DNA of 64,000 nt from Pseudomonas sp. AOB-7 (GCF_003696305.1 NZ_RFFK01000010.1:1-64000), one strand, 5' to 3'. Numbered from the stretch's first letter, positions 49,220 through 58,565 are shown. Translations and numbers: made by a program. The notes: generated by a model not told the origin, from the sequence alone.

Positions 49220-49453
49220 CTAGGCGCCGTTGGCTTCGTCCCACAGCTTGATCACCGGTTTGCAGCTGGGGTGGAAATGCTCCAGTTCGCGCAGCTTGCG
49301 GTGCAGCAGGTGCCAGCTCATGAAGGGAGTATCGCTGAACAAGGGAAAGGGGGTCGCGCCGCTCTCCGGGCGCGCGGCCGAAAACTCCCCCTGGCTGCCG
49401 GGCTTGTCGTCGGGCGGGGGAAGATCAATGAAGCGGCGTTCCTCTGGGGGCAT
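49220..49453 (-). CDS. Small hypothetical protein
   Basis: A possible 77-residue cytoplasmic protein (starts MPPEERRFIDLPPPDDK, ends KLWDEANGA) with no known domain. In its favour are the good ribosome site GGAGAG 6 bases before ATG 49453 and its place on the same strand as, and 194 bases downstream of, the sigma-54 activator gene. The middle is Pro/Ser-rich and may be disordered; the C-terminal third (MSWHLLHRKLRELEHFHP) looks helical. Not recognised. Confidence 0.5.
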   Translation of the reverse strand: MPPEERRFIDLPPPDDKPGSQGEFSAARPESGATPFPLFSDTPFMSWHLLHRKLRELEHFHPSCKPVIKLWDEANGA

Positions 49454-49647
49454 GGTGAACTCTCCGCAAGGCAGAAGAAATCATGCAGAGAATGCGCCAG
49501 GCAAGCGCAATGCCCATGCTGCGGGCATTGCATCTGACTTGTCCGAGTGCGGCAGTGGGAAATTGTTCAGCCGCCGTTACAGCCCGCCTCGGCGGTTGTC
49601 CAGCCACGACGACCTGCCGGCATCGCTCGCACGTGAACAGCCGCCGG

Positions 49648-51012
49648 CTAGCTGCGCACGCCGTACTTGTCCATCATCCGGTAGAGGGTCACCCGCGAGA
49701 CGCCAAGCAGCTTGGCGGCCTGCGACACATTGTTCATCGCATGGCTCAAGCAACTGCGCACCGCCAGTTCCTCGGCGTGGGCGCGAGCCTGCTCCAGCGG
49801 CATGACCATGTCCAGCGCCTCGCACTCCTCGAGGCCGAGGTCAGTCGGAGTGATCATACGGTTCTCGCTCATCACCAGGGCGCGGCGGATGCGGTTGATC
49901 ATCTCGCGCACGTTGCCCGGCCAGCCGTGGCTGAGCATGGCGCCGATGGCCTGGCGGGTGAAGCCGCGCGAGCTGCTGCCGTATTCCTTGCCGAACTTGT
50001 GCAGGAAGTAGCGCGCCAGCAGCTCGATGTCGTTGCCGCGGTCGGCCAGGCGCGGCACCAGGATGCTGAGGACGTTGAGCCGGTAGTAGAGGTCTTCGCG
50101 AAAGCGTCCCTCGGCCACCGCTTCCTCCAGGTTGACGTGGGTGGCAGCGATCACCCGGGCGTTGACCGCGATGCTCTGGTTGCCGCCGAGGCGCTCGATG
50201 GTCTTCTGCTCGAGAAAGCGCAGCAGGTAGACCTGCATCTGCGGCGGCAGGTCGCCGATCTCGTCGAGGAAGATGGTGCCGTTCTGCGCCGCCTCGACCC
50301 GGCCGATCTTGCGCTTGTAGGCACCGGTGAAGGAGCCCTTTTCGTAGCCGAACAGCTCGGCGTGGATCAGCGTCTCCGGCAGGGCACCACAGTTGACCGC
50401 GACGAAGGGCCCGTCGCATTGCGGCGAGCGCTGGTGGATGGCGCGGGCGATCATCTCCTTGCCCACCCCGGTCTCGCCGCGGATCAGCACCGGCGCCTCG
50501 ACCCCGGCGACGCGGCGGATCTGGTCGAAGATGGCGAGGAACTGCTTGCTGCCGCCGACCATCTGGAACTCTTCCACCGCCACCAGACGCTCCTGCTCCA
50601 GATCGCGCAGGCGCGCCATGCCGTCGAGATGGCCGAGGGCCTGCTTGAGGTGCTCCTGCGCCTCGCCCAGCGGCAACGAGAAGTAGTCGTAGAAGTGTTC
50701 GTAGATCAGCCGGCGGAAGTCCTGCTTCTCCAGGGCCGCCGGCAGGGTCAGGGCGACCCAGGCCAGGTGCTCGTCCTTGTCCAGCAGGGCCTCGAGCTCC
50801 TCGTACTGCGCCTCGCTCAGCGCCGGCAGCAGGGCGATGGCCACCCGGTAGCTGTGGAACTTGAGCAGCCCGTGGGCACTCTCCGCGGTGCCGACCCGAT
50901 CCAGTACCCAGTCCGGCAGATGCAGGTTGCTCAGCAAGGAATCGTCGCCGGAAAGATCGAGCAACAACGCGCGGCGGGGCGAGTCATAAGTTTGACGCAT
51001 GATCGCGGACAT
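49648..51012 (-). CDS. Sigma-54-dependent activator, VpsR-like
   Basis: A 454-residue enhancer-binding protein. The N-terminal domain (about 1-150) looks like a degenerate receiver of the VpsR type, ending in HFYDYFSLPLGEA and LGHLDGMARL, a pattern I associate with VpsR of Vibrio cholerae, which responds to c-di-GMP. The AAA+ domain has Walker A GETGVGKE (178-185), GSFTGA (225-230) in place of the usual GAFTGA, and GTIFLDEIGD. A Fis-type helix-turn-helix ends it (VSQAAKLLGVSRVTLYR). ATG 51012 is supported by AAGGG 8 bases upstream. Probable activator of the two sigma-54 promoters at 40270 and 43007; this is inference from position and promoter type. Confidence 0.85.
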   Translation of the reverse strand: MSAIMRQTYDSPRRALLLDLSGDDSLLSNLHLPDWVLDRVGTAESAHGLLKFHSYRVAIALLPALSEAQYEELEALLDKDEHLAWVALTLPAALEKQDFRRLIYEHFYDYFSLPLGEAQEHLKQALGHLDGMARLRDLEQERLVAVEEFQMVGGSKQFLAIFDQIRRVAGVEAPVLIRGETGVGKEMIARAIHQRSPQCDGPFVAVNCGALPETLIHAELFGYEKGSFTGAYKRKIGRVEAAQNGTIFLDEIGDLPPQMQVYLLRFLEQKTIERLGGNQSIAVNARVIAATHVNLEEAVAEGRFREDLYYRLNVLSILVPRLADRGNDIELLARYFLHKFGKEYGSSSRGFTRQAIGAMLSHGWPGNVREMINRIRRALVMSENRMITPTDLGLEECEALDMVMPLEQARAHAEELAVRSCLSHAMNNVSQAAKLLGVSRVTLYRMMDKYGVRS

Positions 51013-51150
51013 CTATTAAGCCCTTGATACAGCTGTTATCTATCACTTATCCACAACGTTACTGCTCCTTTTGTGGAGTGTAGATCAGGCCTGACATTTG
51101 CCCGCGATACCGACGAAAGGCCATACCATTCGGCGGGTTTTGTCCGCCGC

Positions 51151-51178
51151 TGGCAACTGCTGTCCGGACTTCTATAGT
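51151..51178 (+). promoter_or_regulatory. Possible sigma-70 promoter of gspAB
   Basis: TATAGT (51173-51178) as -10 and TGGCAA (51151-51156) as a weak -35, 16 bases apart, 27 bases before the gspA start. Placed by eye. Confidence 0.4.
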
Positions 51179-51204
51179 CACAGTAGCTTGCGAGGATCGA
51201 CACC

Positions 51205-52926
51205 ATGTACAGCCAGTACTTCGGTTTTTCCGACCTGCCGTTCACCATCGCGCCCAACCCGCGCTACCTCTATCTCAGCGAGCAGCATCGCGAGGCCCTG
51301 GCCAGCCTGATCTACGGCATCAACTGCAACGGCGGCTTCGTCCTCCTCACCGGCGACGTCGGCACAGGCAAGACCACCGTCTGCCGTTGCCTGCTGGAAC
51401 AGCTGCCGGCCAATACCGAGGTGGCCTTCATCCTCAATCCCAAGTACGGGATCATCGAGCTGCTGGAGGCCATCTGCGACGAGCTGAAGATCGGCTACCA
51501 GCGCAGCGGACGGCGCATCAAGGGTTATATCGACGCGCTCAACGCGCATCTGATCGACGCCCACGCCCGCGGCGTCAACACCGTGCTGATCATCGACGAG
51601 GCGCAGAACCTCAGCCTCGAGGTGCTCGAACAGATCCGCCTGCTGACCAACCTGGAGACCAGCAGCCAGAAGCTGCTGCAGATCATCCTGATCGGCCAGC
51701 CGGAGCTGCTCGACACCCTCGCCCGCCCCGAACTGCGCCAGCTCAACCAGCGCATCACCGCGCGCTACCACCTCAAGGCGCTGGCCCGCGACGAACTGCA
51801 CGCCTATGTCGGCCATCGCCTGGCGGTCGGCGGCCGCGACGCGCCGCTGTTCACCCGCGCCGCGCTGCGTCGCCTGCACCGGCTGACCGGCGGGGTGCCG
51901 CGCATGGTCAACATCCTCTGCGACCGCGCCCTGCTCGGCGCCTATGTCGAGCGGCGCAGCAGGGTCGACTGGTGGCTGCTCGGCCGCGCCGCCCGCGAGA
52001 TCCTCGGCGAGAAACCGCCCTCGACCACGCGCTGGCGCTGGGCGCTGCTGCCGCTGCTGGCCATGGCCCTGCTGCTCGGAGGCTTCCTGCTGCCCGGCGG
52101 ACGCGAGCTGCTGGCCCTGGTGCGCCAGCAGCCGGCAGCCGTACCGGTGATCGAGCTGCCCAAGGAGCAGCCCGCCGCGCCACAGGCGACGCCCGTGCTG
52201 GCGCAGCCGCAGGCACCGTCGGCAAGCGAAGCACCGCTGCCCGCCGCCGAACCGGCGGCCGAACCGGCGGCCGCGCTGAGCAATCCGGCGCACTGGCAAT
52301 GGCCGGACGAAACCGACCTGGGCGCCACCGAGGTGCTGGCCTATCAGGGCCTGTTCCGCCGCTGGGGCCTCGACTACGACCCGCGCAACGCCCAGGTGGT
52401 ATGTCGTTTCGCCCGCCAGCACCAGCTCGGCTGCCTGCACCAGCCGGCCAATCTGGACGAGCTGCAGAGGCTCAACCTGCCCGCGGTGATCGGCCTGAGC
52501 AACGCCGCCGGCCAGCGCTTTCACGCCACCCTGGTCGGCCTCGACGTCCTCCAGGGCAGCGCCACCCTGGAGGTCGCCGGCGACACCCAGCGGGTCGACC
52601 TCGGCGAACTGCGCGAGCTGCTGCAAGGCAACCAGCTGCTGCTCTGGCGCATGCCGCCGGGTTATCAGGAGCCGGTGCGCCCGGAAACCAGCAGCCCGGT
52701 GATCCCCTGGCTGGATGCCCGCCTGGCCCAGCTGCAGGGCCGCACGGCGCCGCCGGTGCCGCGCCAGCATTACGACGAACAGCTGCAGCTACAGGTGCTG
52801 GCCTTCCAGCACCACTACCAGCTGGTCACCGACGCGGTGATCGGACCGCAGACCCTGATCCGGCTCGCCGCCCTGACCGAGCCCGGCGTGCCCCTGCTGA
52901 CCGCGGCCGAAGCGGACTGGGAGTGA
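51205..52926 (+). CDS. gspA: Type II secretion ATPase GspA (ExeA-like)
   Basis: A 573-residue protein. An N-terminal AAA ATPase (Walker A GDVGTGKT at 49-56; Walker B VLIIDEAQNL) is followed by one membrane helix (about 275-297), an Ala/Pro-rich periplasmic linker and a C-terminal domain that includes a peptidoglycan-binding module (FQHHYQLVTDAVIGPQTLIRL). With GspB it inserts and anchors the secretin through the cell wall. It starts MYSQYFGFSDLPFTIAPNP, typical of ExeA. It lies 11 kb from gspD but in the same island. Confidence 0.95.
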   Translation: MYSQYFGFSDLPFTIAPNPRYLYLSEQHREALASLIYGINCNGGFVLLTGDVGTGKTTVCRCLLEQLPANTEVAFILNPKYGIIELLEAICDELKIGYQRSGRRIKGYIDALNAHLIDAHARGVNTVLIIDEAQNLSLEVLEQIRLLTNLETSSQKLLQIILIGQPELLDTLARPELRQLNQRITARYHLKALARDELHAYVGHRLAVGGRDAPLFTRAALRRLHRLTGGVPRMVNILCDRALLGAYVERRSRVDWWLLGRAAREILGEKPPSTTRWRWALLPLLAMALLLGGFLLPGGRELLALVRQQPAAVPVIELPKEQPAAPQATPVLAQPQAPSASEAPLPAAEPAAEPAAALSNPAHWQWPDETDLGATEVLAYQGLFRRWGLDYDPRNAQVVCRFARQHQLGCLHQPANLDELQRLNLPAVIGLSNAAGQRFHATLVGLDVLQGSATLEVAGDTQRVDLGELRELLQGNQLLLWRMPPGYQEPVRPETSSPVIPWLDARLAQLQGRTAPPVPRQHYDEQLQLQVLAFQHHYQLVTDAVIGPQTLIRLAALTEPGVPLLTAAEADWE

Positions 52927-52932
52927 GACGCC

Positions 52933-53727
52933 ATGTCCTACATCCTCAATGCCCTGAAACAGTCGGAGAACCAACGCAGCCGCGGCGATATCCCGCACGT
53001 GGACACGCAGCAGGAAATCGCCGGCAGCACCTACCGGCCGGCAAAGGGCCGCGGCCTGTGGCGCTGGTGGGCGCTGCTCGCCAGTGCCGCCCTGTTACTG
53101 CTCCTGGCCTGGGTGGTGGCCGGCAAGCTCGGCGCGCCGGCCGACGCGCCGCTGCTGGCCACCACGGCCCCGCAACCCGCCGTCGAGGCCGTCGCCCCCG
53201 GCACGGACAGCCTGACGCCACCAGCCACGGAGCTGACCAGCCTCGATCCGCCTCCGGCCAGTCCCCAGGCACCGGGCCTGGAGCATCTGCAGGATGCCAG
53301 CGGCCTGCGCGTGCAGCTGGACGATGCCGAACCCGCGCGCCCCCCGGTGGTGCTGGAACTGCCAGTGCCGGCGGGGCGGGTGGCCAGCCCGGCGCCCACC
53401 GTGCCCAGCGTGCTAGCCACCGCCCCGAGCCGCGCGCCGGAGATCCCGCAGCGCCGCGATGCCGACGAGTCCGTCCCGGCGGATCCGCGCCTGCGCGACG
53501 TCGCCCACTGGAAGGGCCTGCCCTCCGGCGTGCAGCGCCAGCTGCGCGAGCTGGGCATCAACGCCCACGTCTATTCCTCGGACGCCAGCGCCCGCTTCAT
53601 CCGCGCCGGCGGCCGCACCCTGCGCGAGGGTGATCGTCTCAATGCGGAATTGCGCCTGCAGTTCATCACCCGCGACGGCATCGTGCTCGGCTACCAGGAG
53701 CGCAAGTACTGGATGCGCCTGAACTGA
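52933..53727 (+). CDS. gspB: Type II secretion protein GspB (ExeB-like)
   Basis: A 264-residue partner of GspA. MSYILNALKQSENQR at the start is the family signature. One membrane helix (about 42-64), a long Pro/Ala linker, and the conserved C-terminal domain from about residue 190 (LRDVAHWKGLPSGVQRQL ... GYQERKYWM) follow. It starts 6 bases after the gspA stop. Confidence 0.95.
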   Translation: MSYILNALKQSENQRSRGDIPHVDTQQEIAGSTYRPAKGRGLWRWWALLASAALLLLLAWVVAGKLGAPADAPLLATTAPQPAVEAVAPGTDSLTPPATELTSLDPPPASPQAPGLEHLQDASGLRVQLDDAEPARPPVVLELPVPAGRVASPAPTVPSVLATAPSRAPEIPQRRDADESVPADPRLRDVAHWKGLPSGVQRQLRELGINAHVYSSDASARFIRAGGRTLREGDRLNAELRLQFITRDGIVLGYQERKYWMRLN

Positions 53728-53775
53728 GCAACGCAGCCTCCCCATGCCCCCGCTGCGGGGTCTGCGCCAGTTCCT

Positions 53776-53814
53776 CCAAAAACGAGGGGCGGGTACCGTC
53801 GCCGGTCCCGCCCC
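53776..53814 (-). terminator. Terminator of the dctQM operon
   Basis: On the minus strand GGGGCGGG and CCCGCCCC form an 8-bp stem followed by TCGTTTTTGG. It lies 22 bases past the dctM stop and faces the end of gspB. Confidence 0.6.
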
Positions 53815-53835
53815 TTGTCGCCCAGTGCCGAGGCG

Positions 53836-55212
53836 CTACTTGCCGTAGACCTGTTCCGGCAGCCAGGTAATCAGCCCCGGGAAGATGTAGGCGATCACCA
53901 GAAGCAGAATCTGGATCAGGATGAACGGCACCACACCCTTGTAGATGGTGCTGGTGGCCACCGATTTCGGCGTCACCCCGCGCAGGTAGAACAGGGCGAA
54001 ACCGAACGGCGGGGTGAGGAAGGAGGTCTGCAGGTTCAGCGCGATCATCACGCCCAGCCAGATCGGGTCGAGGCCCATGGCCAGCAGCACCGGCCCGACG
54101 ATCGGCACCACCACGAAGGTGATCTCGATGAAGTCGAGGATGAAGCCGAGCAGGAAGATCACCAGCATCACCAGGAAGAAGGCGCCGAGCACGCCGCCAG
54201 GCAGCTGGGCGAACACGTCCTCGATCAGCGCCTCGCCGCCGAAGCCGCGGAACACCAGGGAGAACAGCGAGGCGCCGATCAGGATCATGAAGACCATGGC
54301 GCTGATCTCGGTGGTGCCATAGGCCACCTCGCGCAACTGGCCGAAGTTCAGCTTGTTCTTGCTCAGCGCCAGCAGCATGGCGCCGACGGCGCCGAGGGCG
54401 GCTGCCTCGGTGGGCGTGGCGTAGCCGGCGAGGATCGAGCCGAGCACCGCGCCGATCAGGATCAGCGGAGGCACCAGCGCCTTGATCAGCTTGCTCCACT
54501 CGATCGGGCCCAGCTCCTCCTGCGGCAGCGCCGGCAGCTTCTTCGGCTGAATAATGGCGACGGCGATGATGTAGAGGATGTACAGGCCGACCAGCAGCAG
54601 CCCGGGAATCAGCGCGCCGACGAACAGGTCGCCGACCGACACCGTCTTCGGCGAGAAGATGCCCATCTTCAGCTGTGCCTGCTGATAGGCGCTGGACATC
54701 ACGTCGCCGAGCAGCACCAGGACGATCGACGGCGGGATGATCTGCCCCAGGGTGCCGGTGGCGGCCAGGGTGCCGGTGGCGATGGCCGGGTCGTAGCCGC
54801 GGCGCAACATGGTCGGCAGCGCCAGCAGGCCCATGGTCACCACGGTGGCGCCGACGATGCCGGTGCTGGCGGCCAGCAGCGCGCCGACCACGCACACCGA
54901 GATCGCCAGGCCGCCGCGCAGGGTGCCGAACAGGCGCGACATCGACTCGAGCAGGTCTTCGGCCACCCGCGAGCGTTCCAGCATCACCCCCATGAACACG
55001 AACAGCGGCACCGCCAGCATGGTCTGGTTGTTCATGATGCCGAACAGGCGGTTGGGCAGGGCGCTGAGATAGCCGGCGTCGAAGGTGCCGGTGAGCACGC
55101 CGATGCCGGCGAACAGCAAGGACACGCCGCCCAGGGTGAAGGCCACCGGGTAGCCGGCCATCAAGGCCAGGCAGATGCTGACGAACAGCAGAATCGCCAT
55201 CAACTCAGCCAT
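53836..55212 (-). CDS. dctM: TRAP transporter large permease DctM
   Basis: A 458-residue DctM-type protein with about 12 hydrophobic segments; it carries out sodium-coupled uptake of an organic acid delivered by the binding protein. Recognisable parts are GYPVAFTLGGVSLLFAG at the start, VPLFVFMGVMLERS, GTLGQIIPPSIVLVLLG and FLTPPFGFALFYLRGV. It overlaps dctQ by 8 bases. Confidence 0.95.
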   Translation of the reverse strand: MAELMAILLFVSICLALMAGYPVAFTLGGVSLLFAGIGVLTGTFDAGYLSALPNRLFGIMNNQTMLAVPLFVFMGVMLERSRVAEDLLESMSRLFGTLRGGLAISVCVVGALLAASTGIVGATVVTMGLLALPTMLRRGYDPAIATGTLAATGTLGQIIPPSIVLVLLGDVMSSAYQQAQLKMGIFSPKTVSVGDLFVGALIPGLLLVGLYILYIIAVAIIQPKKLPALPQEELGPIEWSKLIKALVPPLILIGAVLGSILAGYATPTEAAALGAVGAMLLALSKNKLNFGQLREVAYGTTEISAMVFMILIGASLFSLVFRGFGGEALIEDVFAQLPGGVLGAFFLVMLVIFLLGFILDFIEITFVVVPIVGPVLLAMGLDPIWLGVMIALNLQTSFLTPPFGFALFYLRGVTPKSVATSTIYKGVVPFILIQILLLVIAYIFPGLITWLPEQVYGK

Positions 55213-55750
55213 GCTTCACCTCCGGAGCCGGCAGGCGACCGCTGATGACGTAGAGCGCCTTGATCAGGTTGGCGATGCCTTGCAGCACCAGGCTGACCAC
55301 CAGCACCAGGATGATGCTCTTCTGCAGGTAGACGAACTTGAGGCCGCCGGACTCGCTGGACGCCTCCAGGGTCGCCCAGGAATTGCTCACGTAGTCCCAG
55401 CTGGCCCAGCCGAGGAACAGGCACACCGGCAGCAGGAACAGCAGGTTGCCGAGGATTTCCACCAGGGCCTGGCGGCGGCCGCTGAAGTTCTGGAAGAAGA
55501 TGTCCACGCGTACGTGGCCGTTGCGCTGCAGCACCCAGGCGGTGGCGCCCATGAACACCAGGGCATGGGCGTAGAGCACGGCTTCCTGCAGGGCGGTGGC
55601 GCCAATGCCGAAGCCGTAGCGCAGCACCACGACCACGGCAGTGCCAAGCACCAGGAACAGGGTCAGCCAGGCGCAGGCCTTGCCGAACCAGGCGTTGAGA
55701 GCATCGATCAGGTACGCAAGCGCGAGGGGAAGCGATGGCTTGTCGGACAT
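55205..55750 (-). CDS. dctQ: TRAP transporter small permease DctQ
   Basis: A 181-residue DctQ with four membrane helices (AWLTLFLVLGTAVVVVLRY; ALQEAVLYAHALVFMGATAWVL; LVEILGNLLFLLPVCLFLGWAS; SIILVLVVSLVLQGIANLI). The motif RNGHVRVDIF is conserved in the family. The ATG at 55750 (MSDKPSLP) has AGGA 6 bases upstream; the frame upstream of it is not credible. Confidence 0.93.
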   Translation of the reverse strand: MSDKPSLPLALAYLIDALNAWFGKACAWLTLFLVLGTAVVVVLRYGFGIGATALQEAVLYAHALVFMGATAWVLQRNGHVRVDIFFQNFSGRRQALVEILGNLLFLLPVCLFLGWASWDYVSNSWATLEASSESGGLKFVYLQKSIILVLVVSLVLQGIANLIKALYVISGRLPAPEVKHG

Positions 55751-55995
55751 AGTGAGTCCTTTATCGTTATTGGGTAGGGGACAGGACGCCGGCCCGGTCG
55801 GCCGTACGCCACGCCTCCCGCAACCTTGTGGGTCGAGGGCCGGCGATTCTAGGCAGGCTGCTGGCAATGCAGCAATGCTCATACAACTTTAGTCGTAGCA
55901 GCTAGGCTTGAGGGTCACGACCCCCTATGTTATTCACGCCCGGTCTACCTTCGGCGATCCCGTGGTCAGACCAATACAACAAGAAGGAGCATTGC

Positions 55996-57096
55996 ATGAA
56001 ACGTCGCGACATACTCGCCGCAGCAGGCGTCGGCCTCGCAGCCACCGCACTGGCGGGCTGCAAAGAAGAGGCGAAAAGCACCGCTGCCCCCCAAGAGGGC
56101 TCGAGTTCCCAGACCTTCAACTGGAAGATGGTCACCTCCTGGCCGAAGAACTTCCCCGGCGTCGGCGTGGGGGCCGAGCGCTTCGCCAAGCTGGTCGAGG
56201 AGATGAGCAACGGCCGCCTGAAGGTCAAGGTCTACGCCGCCGGCGAACTGGTGCCGGCCCTGGAAGTATTCGATGCAGTCTCCCGCGGCACCGCCGAGAT
56301 GGGTCACGGTGCGCCGTACTACTGGAAAGGCAAGGTGCCGGCTGCGCAGTTCTTCTGCGCCTCACCGTTCGGCCCCAACGCCCAGGAAATGAACGCCTGG
56401 CTGCACCGCGGCGGCGGTCAGCAGCTGTGGGAAGAGGTGTACAAGCCGTTCGGCGTGCTGCCGATGGCCTGCGGCAACACCGGCGTGCAGACCGCCGGCT
56501 GGTTCAACAAGGAAATCAACTCGGTCGAAGACTTCAAGGGCCTGAAGATGCGCACCCCGGGCCTGGGCGGCGAAGTGCTGACCAAGATGGGCGGCACCGT
56601 GGTCAACATGCCGGCCGGCGAGATCTTCACCGCCATGCAGACCGGCGCCATCGACGCCACCGAGTGGATCGGCCCGTACAACGACCTGGCCCTGGGTCTG
56701 CACAAGGCGGCCAAGTACTACTACACCCCGGGCTGGCAGGAGCCGAGCGTACTGTTCGAGCTGGACGTCAACCTCAAGGCCTGGGAGACCCTGCCGGCCG
56801 ACCTCAAGGCCATCGTGCGCGCCGCCGCCCGCGACGTGAACGGCGACATGCTCGACGACTACAACGCCAAGAACATGGAAGCCCTGGAGCAGCTCAAGGC
56901 CGACGGCGTGGACGTACGCCGCCTGCCGGACGAGGTGCTGGCCCGCCTGAAGGAGGTCGCCGCCGAGGTGGTCGACGCCAGCGCCGCCGCCGACCCGGCC
57001 GCGACCAAGGTCTGGGAACACCAGAAGGCCTACCTCAAGCGCCTGTACGACTACGCGGAGCTCAACGAGAAGGACATCTACAACATCCGCGGCTAA
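55996..57096 (+). CDS. dctP: TRAP transporter substrate-binding protein DctP (TakP-like)
   Basis: A 366-residue solute receptor. The N-terminus has KRRD followed by a hydrophobic stretch and a lipobox LAGC (cysteine 22), so it may be an exported lipoprotein, perhaps by Tat. The DctP fold shows in WPKNFPGVGVGAERFAKLV, EVFDAVSRGTAEMGHG, GLKMRTPGLGGEVLTKMG and WIGPYNDLALGLH. The last residues (WEHQKAYLKRLYDYAELNEK) resemble TakP, which binds 2-oxo acids, but the ligand here is unproven. AAGGAG lies 7 bases before ATG 55996. Divergent from dctQM across 245 bases. Confidence 0.93.
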   Translation: MKRRDILAAAGVGLAATALAGCKEEAKSTAAPQEGSSSQTFNWKMVTSWPKNFPGVGVGAERFAKLVEEMSNGRLKVKVYAAGELVPALEVFDAVSRGTAEMGHGAPYYWKGKVPAAQFFCASPFGPNAQEMNAWLHRGGGQQLWEEVYKPFGVLPMACGNTGVQTAGWFNKEINSVEDFKGLKMRTPGLGGEVLTKMGGTVVNMPAGEIFTAMQTGAIDATEWIGPYNDLALGLHKAAKYYYTPGWQEPSVLFELDVNLKAWETLPADLKAIVRAAARDVNGDMLDDYNAKNMEALEQLKADGVDVRRLPDEVLARLKEVAAEVVDASAAADPAATKVWEHQKAYLKRLYDYAELNEKDIYNIRG

Positions 57097-57112
57097 GCGT
57101 TCAGCGCACAGC

Positions 57113-57139
57113 AAAACGCCGGCTGCTAGCCGGCGTTTT
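57113..57139. terminator. Bidirectional terminator between dctP and thioesterase gene
   Basis: AAAACGCCGGCT, a 3-base loop, then AGCCGGCGTTTT: a perfect 12-bp stem with A and T runs on both sides, 17 bases past dctP and 21 bases past the end of the convergent thioesterase gene. Confidence 0.95.
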
Positions 57140-57159
57140 CATTGGTTCGGCCGTTGCGC

Positions 57160-57564
57160 TCAACCGCGGCGTGGCGGTACCGGGCGGGTACGGCCGCTGC
57201 CGTCGATGGCGACGAAGACGAACACCGCCTCGGTGACCTTGCGCCATTCGTTGGACAAGGGGTCGTCGCTCCACACCTCGACCATCATCTGGATCGAGCT
57301 GCGCCCCACTTCCAGGGCCTGGGTATAGAACGACAACTGCGCGCCCACCGCCACCGGCACCAGGAAGGCCATGCGGTCGATGGCCACGGTGGCCACGCGG
57401 CCGCCGGCGACCTTGCTGGCCATGGCGGTGCCGGCCAGGTCCATCTGCGACACCAGCCAGCCGCCGTAGATATCGCCGAAACCATTGGTCTCGCGTGGCA
57501 GCGCGGTGATCTGCAAGGCCAGGTCGCCTTGGGGGATCGGGTCTTCCTGTTCGTAGTCGTTCAT
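57160..57564 (-). CDS. Acyl-CoA thioesterase, YciA-like hot-dog enzyme
   Basis: A 134-residue hot-dog thioesterase. NGFGDIYGGWLVSQMDLAG holds the family pattern with the catalytic Asp; VATVAIDRMAFLVPV and WRKVTEAVFVFVAID fit the rest of the fold. It hydrolyses acyl-CoAs in the cytoplasm. ATG 57564 (MNDYEQEDP) is chosen by homology; the upstream frame is not coding-like. Confidence 0.92.
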   Translation of the reverse strand: MNDYEQEDPIPQGDLALQITALPRETNGFGDIYGGWLVSQMDLAGTAMASKVAGGRVATVAIDRMAFLVPVAVGAQLSFYTQALEVGRSSIQMMVEVWSDDPLSNEWRKVTEAVFVFVAIDGSGRTRPVPPRRG

Positions 57565-57931
57565 CGGCTCGAGGCTCGCGGCGCGGTTGTTGTTCTGGGC
57601 GCGGAACCCGCATGGCACGCGGGCGCTGCGAGTATACCGACTGAGCGGTCGGTGGGCGACCACTCTGGCGGCCGTGCAGACGGCGCAGCGCCTGAGCTGT
57701 CGGGCAAAATGCACGGCCGCCGCGGGCGCATCGGGCAGGATGCCCGTCGCCGTCATTTCCCGGATATCGCAAGCCGCTGATTTTCAAGATTTTTACCCTG
57801 GGCCAGGAACTGGCACGGGCGGTGCAACGACCCTGGCGGGTGACCGGACTCGTTCCGCTCGCAACGCCAAGAAAAGGGCCGGAGGTGCGCGAACCCGCGC
57901 CATCCGCCTCCATCGCAACGGGAGAAACGCC
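57565..57931. other. Intergenic region without a gene
   Basis: 367 bases between two divergently transcribed genes. Nothing beyond presumable promoters can be pointed out. It ends in GGGAGAAACGCC, the ribosome site of the DUF1328 gene. Confidence 0.5.
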
Positions 57932-58096
57932 ATGTTGAGCTGGGCACTGACCTTTCTGATCATCGCCATCGTCGCCGCCGTGCTGGGCTTCGGCGGCATC
58001 GCCGGCACCGCTGCCGGCATCGCCAAGATTCTGTTCGTGGTGTTCCTGGTACTGTTCATCATCTCGTTCGTCATGGGCCGTCGCCCCCGTCTGTAA
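57932..58096 (+). CDS. DUF1328 small membrane protein (YtjA-like)
   Basis: A 54-residue protein made of two hydrophobic segments (LTFLIIAIVAAVLGFGGIAG and AKILFVVFLVLFIISFVMG) with a basic tail, the DUF1328 pattern. GGGAG precedes ATG 57932. These proteins are often stress-induced in Pseudomonas; function unknown. Confidence 0.93.
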   Translation: MLSWALTFLIIAIVAAVLGFGGIAGTAAGIAKILFVVFLVLFIISFVMGRRPRL

Positions 58097-58106
58097 GGAG
58101 GTCTGC

Positions 58107-58565
58107 ATGCGCATTCACGCCATCGCCGCCGCCCTGTTGCTGAGCGGCGCCCTGGCGGCCCAGGCCGCCGACCGCGACACACACCTGCATCCGGGCGAGT
58201 TGCTGAGCAGCGACGCCGGGTACCGCGCCGCCTGGCAGGAACTGGTGCAGGAGGAGCGGCGCCTGCCCGACTGGCTGATGAACCTCAGCGGCCCGTCGAC
58301 GCCGATGCAGGCGGTGGAAAGCGCCAGCGACCGCTTCCTGGTCGGCCAGCTGTGCGAGGCGCACGACTGCTTCAACCAGCGCCTGTACCTCGCCTTCGAC
58401 TGGGACAAGGACAACGCCTACGCGCTCTACGTGCAGGTGCCCGAGAACCTGCCGGAAGACCGCGCGCCGAGCGAGCACGCCAGCCTGCGCTGGCTGGGCG
58501 AGCCGGACGAGGAAGTGCGCCGGCTGCTCGAGGAACAGCTGCGCAAAGACCCCAACTGGTTCTGA
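58107..58565 (+). CDS. ivy: Periplasmic lysozyme inhibitor, Ivy family
   Basis: A 152-residue protein with signal peptide (MRIHAIAAALLLSGALAAQA) and the Ivy loop CEAHDC, close to the CKPHDC loop that plugs the lysozyme active site in E. coli Ivy; the His and both Cys are kept. It should protect the cell wall from host lysozyme or from its own lytic enzymes. 10 bases after the DUF1328 gene. Confidence 0.9.
   Translation: MRIHAIAAALLLSGALAAQAADRDTHLHPGELLSSDAGYRAAWQELVQEERRLPDWLMNLSGPSTPMQAVESASDRFLVGQLCEAHDCFNQRLYLAFDWDKDNAYALYVQVPENLPEDRAPSEHASLRWLGEPDEEVRRLLEEQLRKDPNWF

Noticed and set aside
51387..53633. Open frame of about 750 codons on the plus strand in another frame
   Set aside because: Runs through gspA and gspB out of frame; Arg/Pro/Ala-rich shadow.
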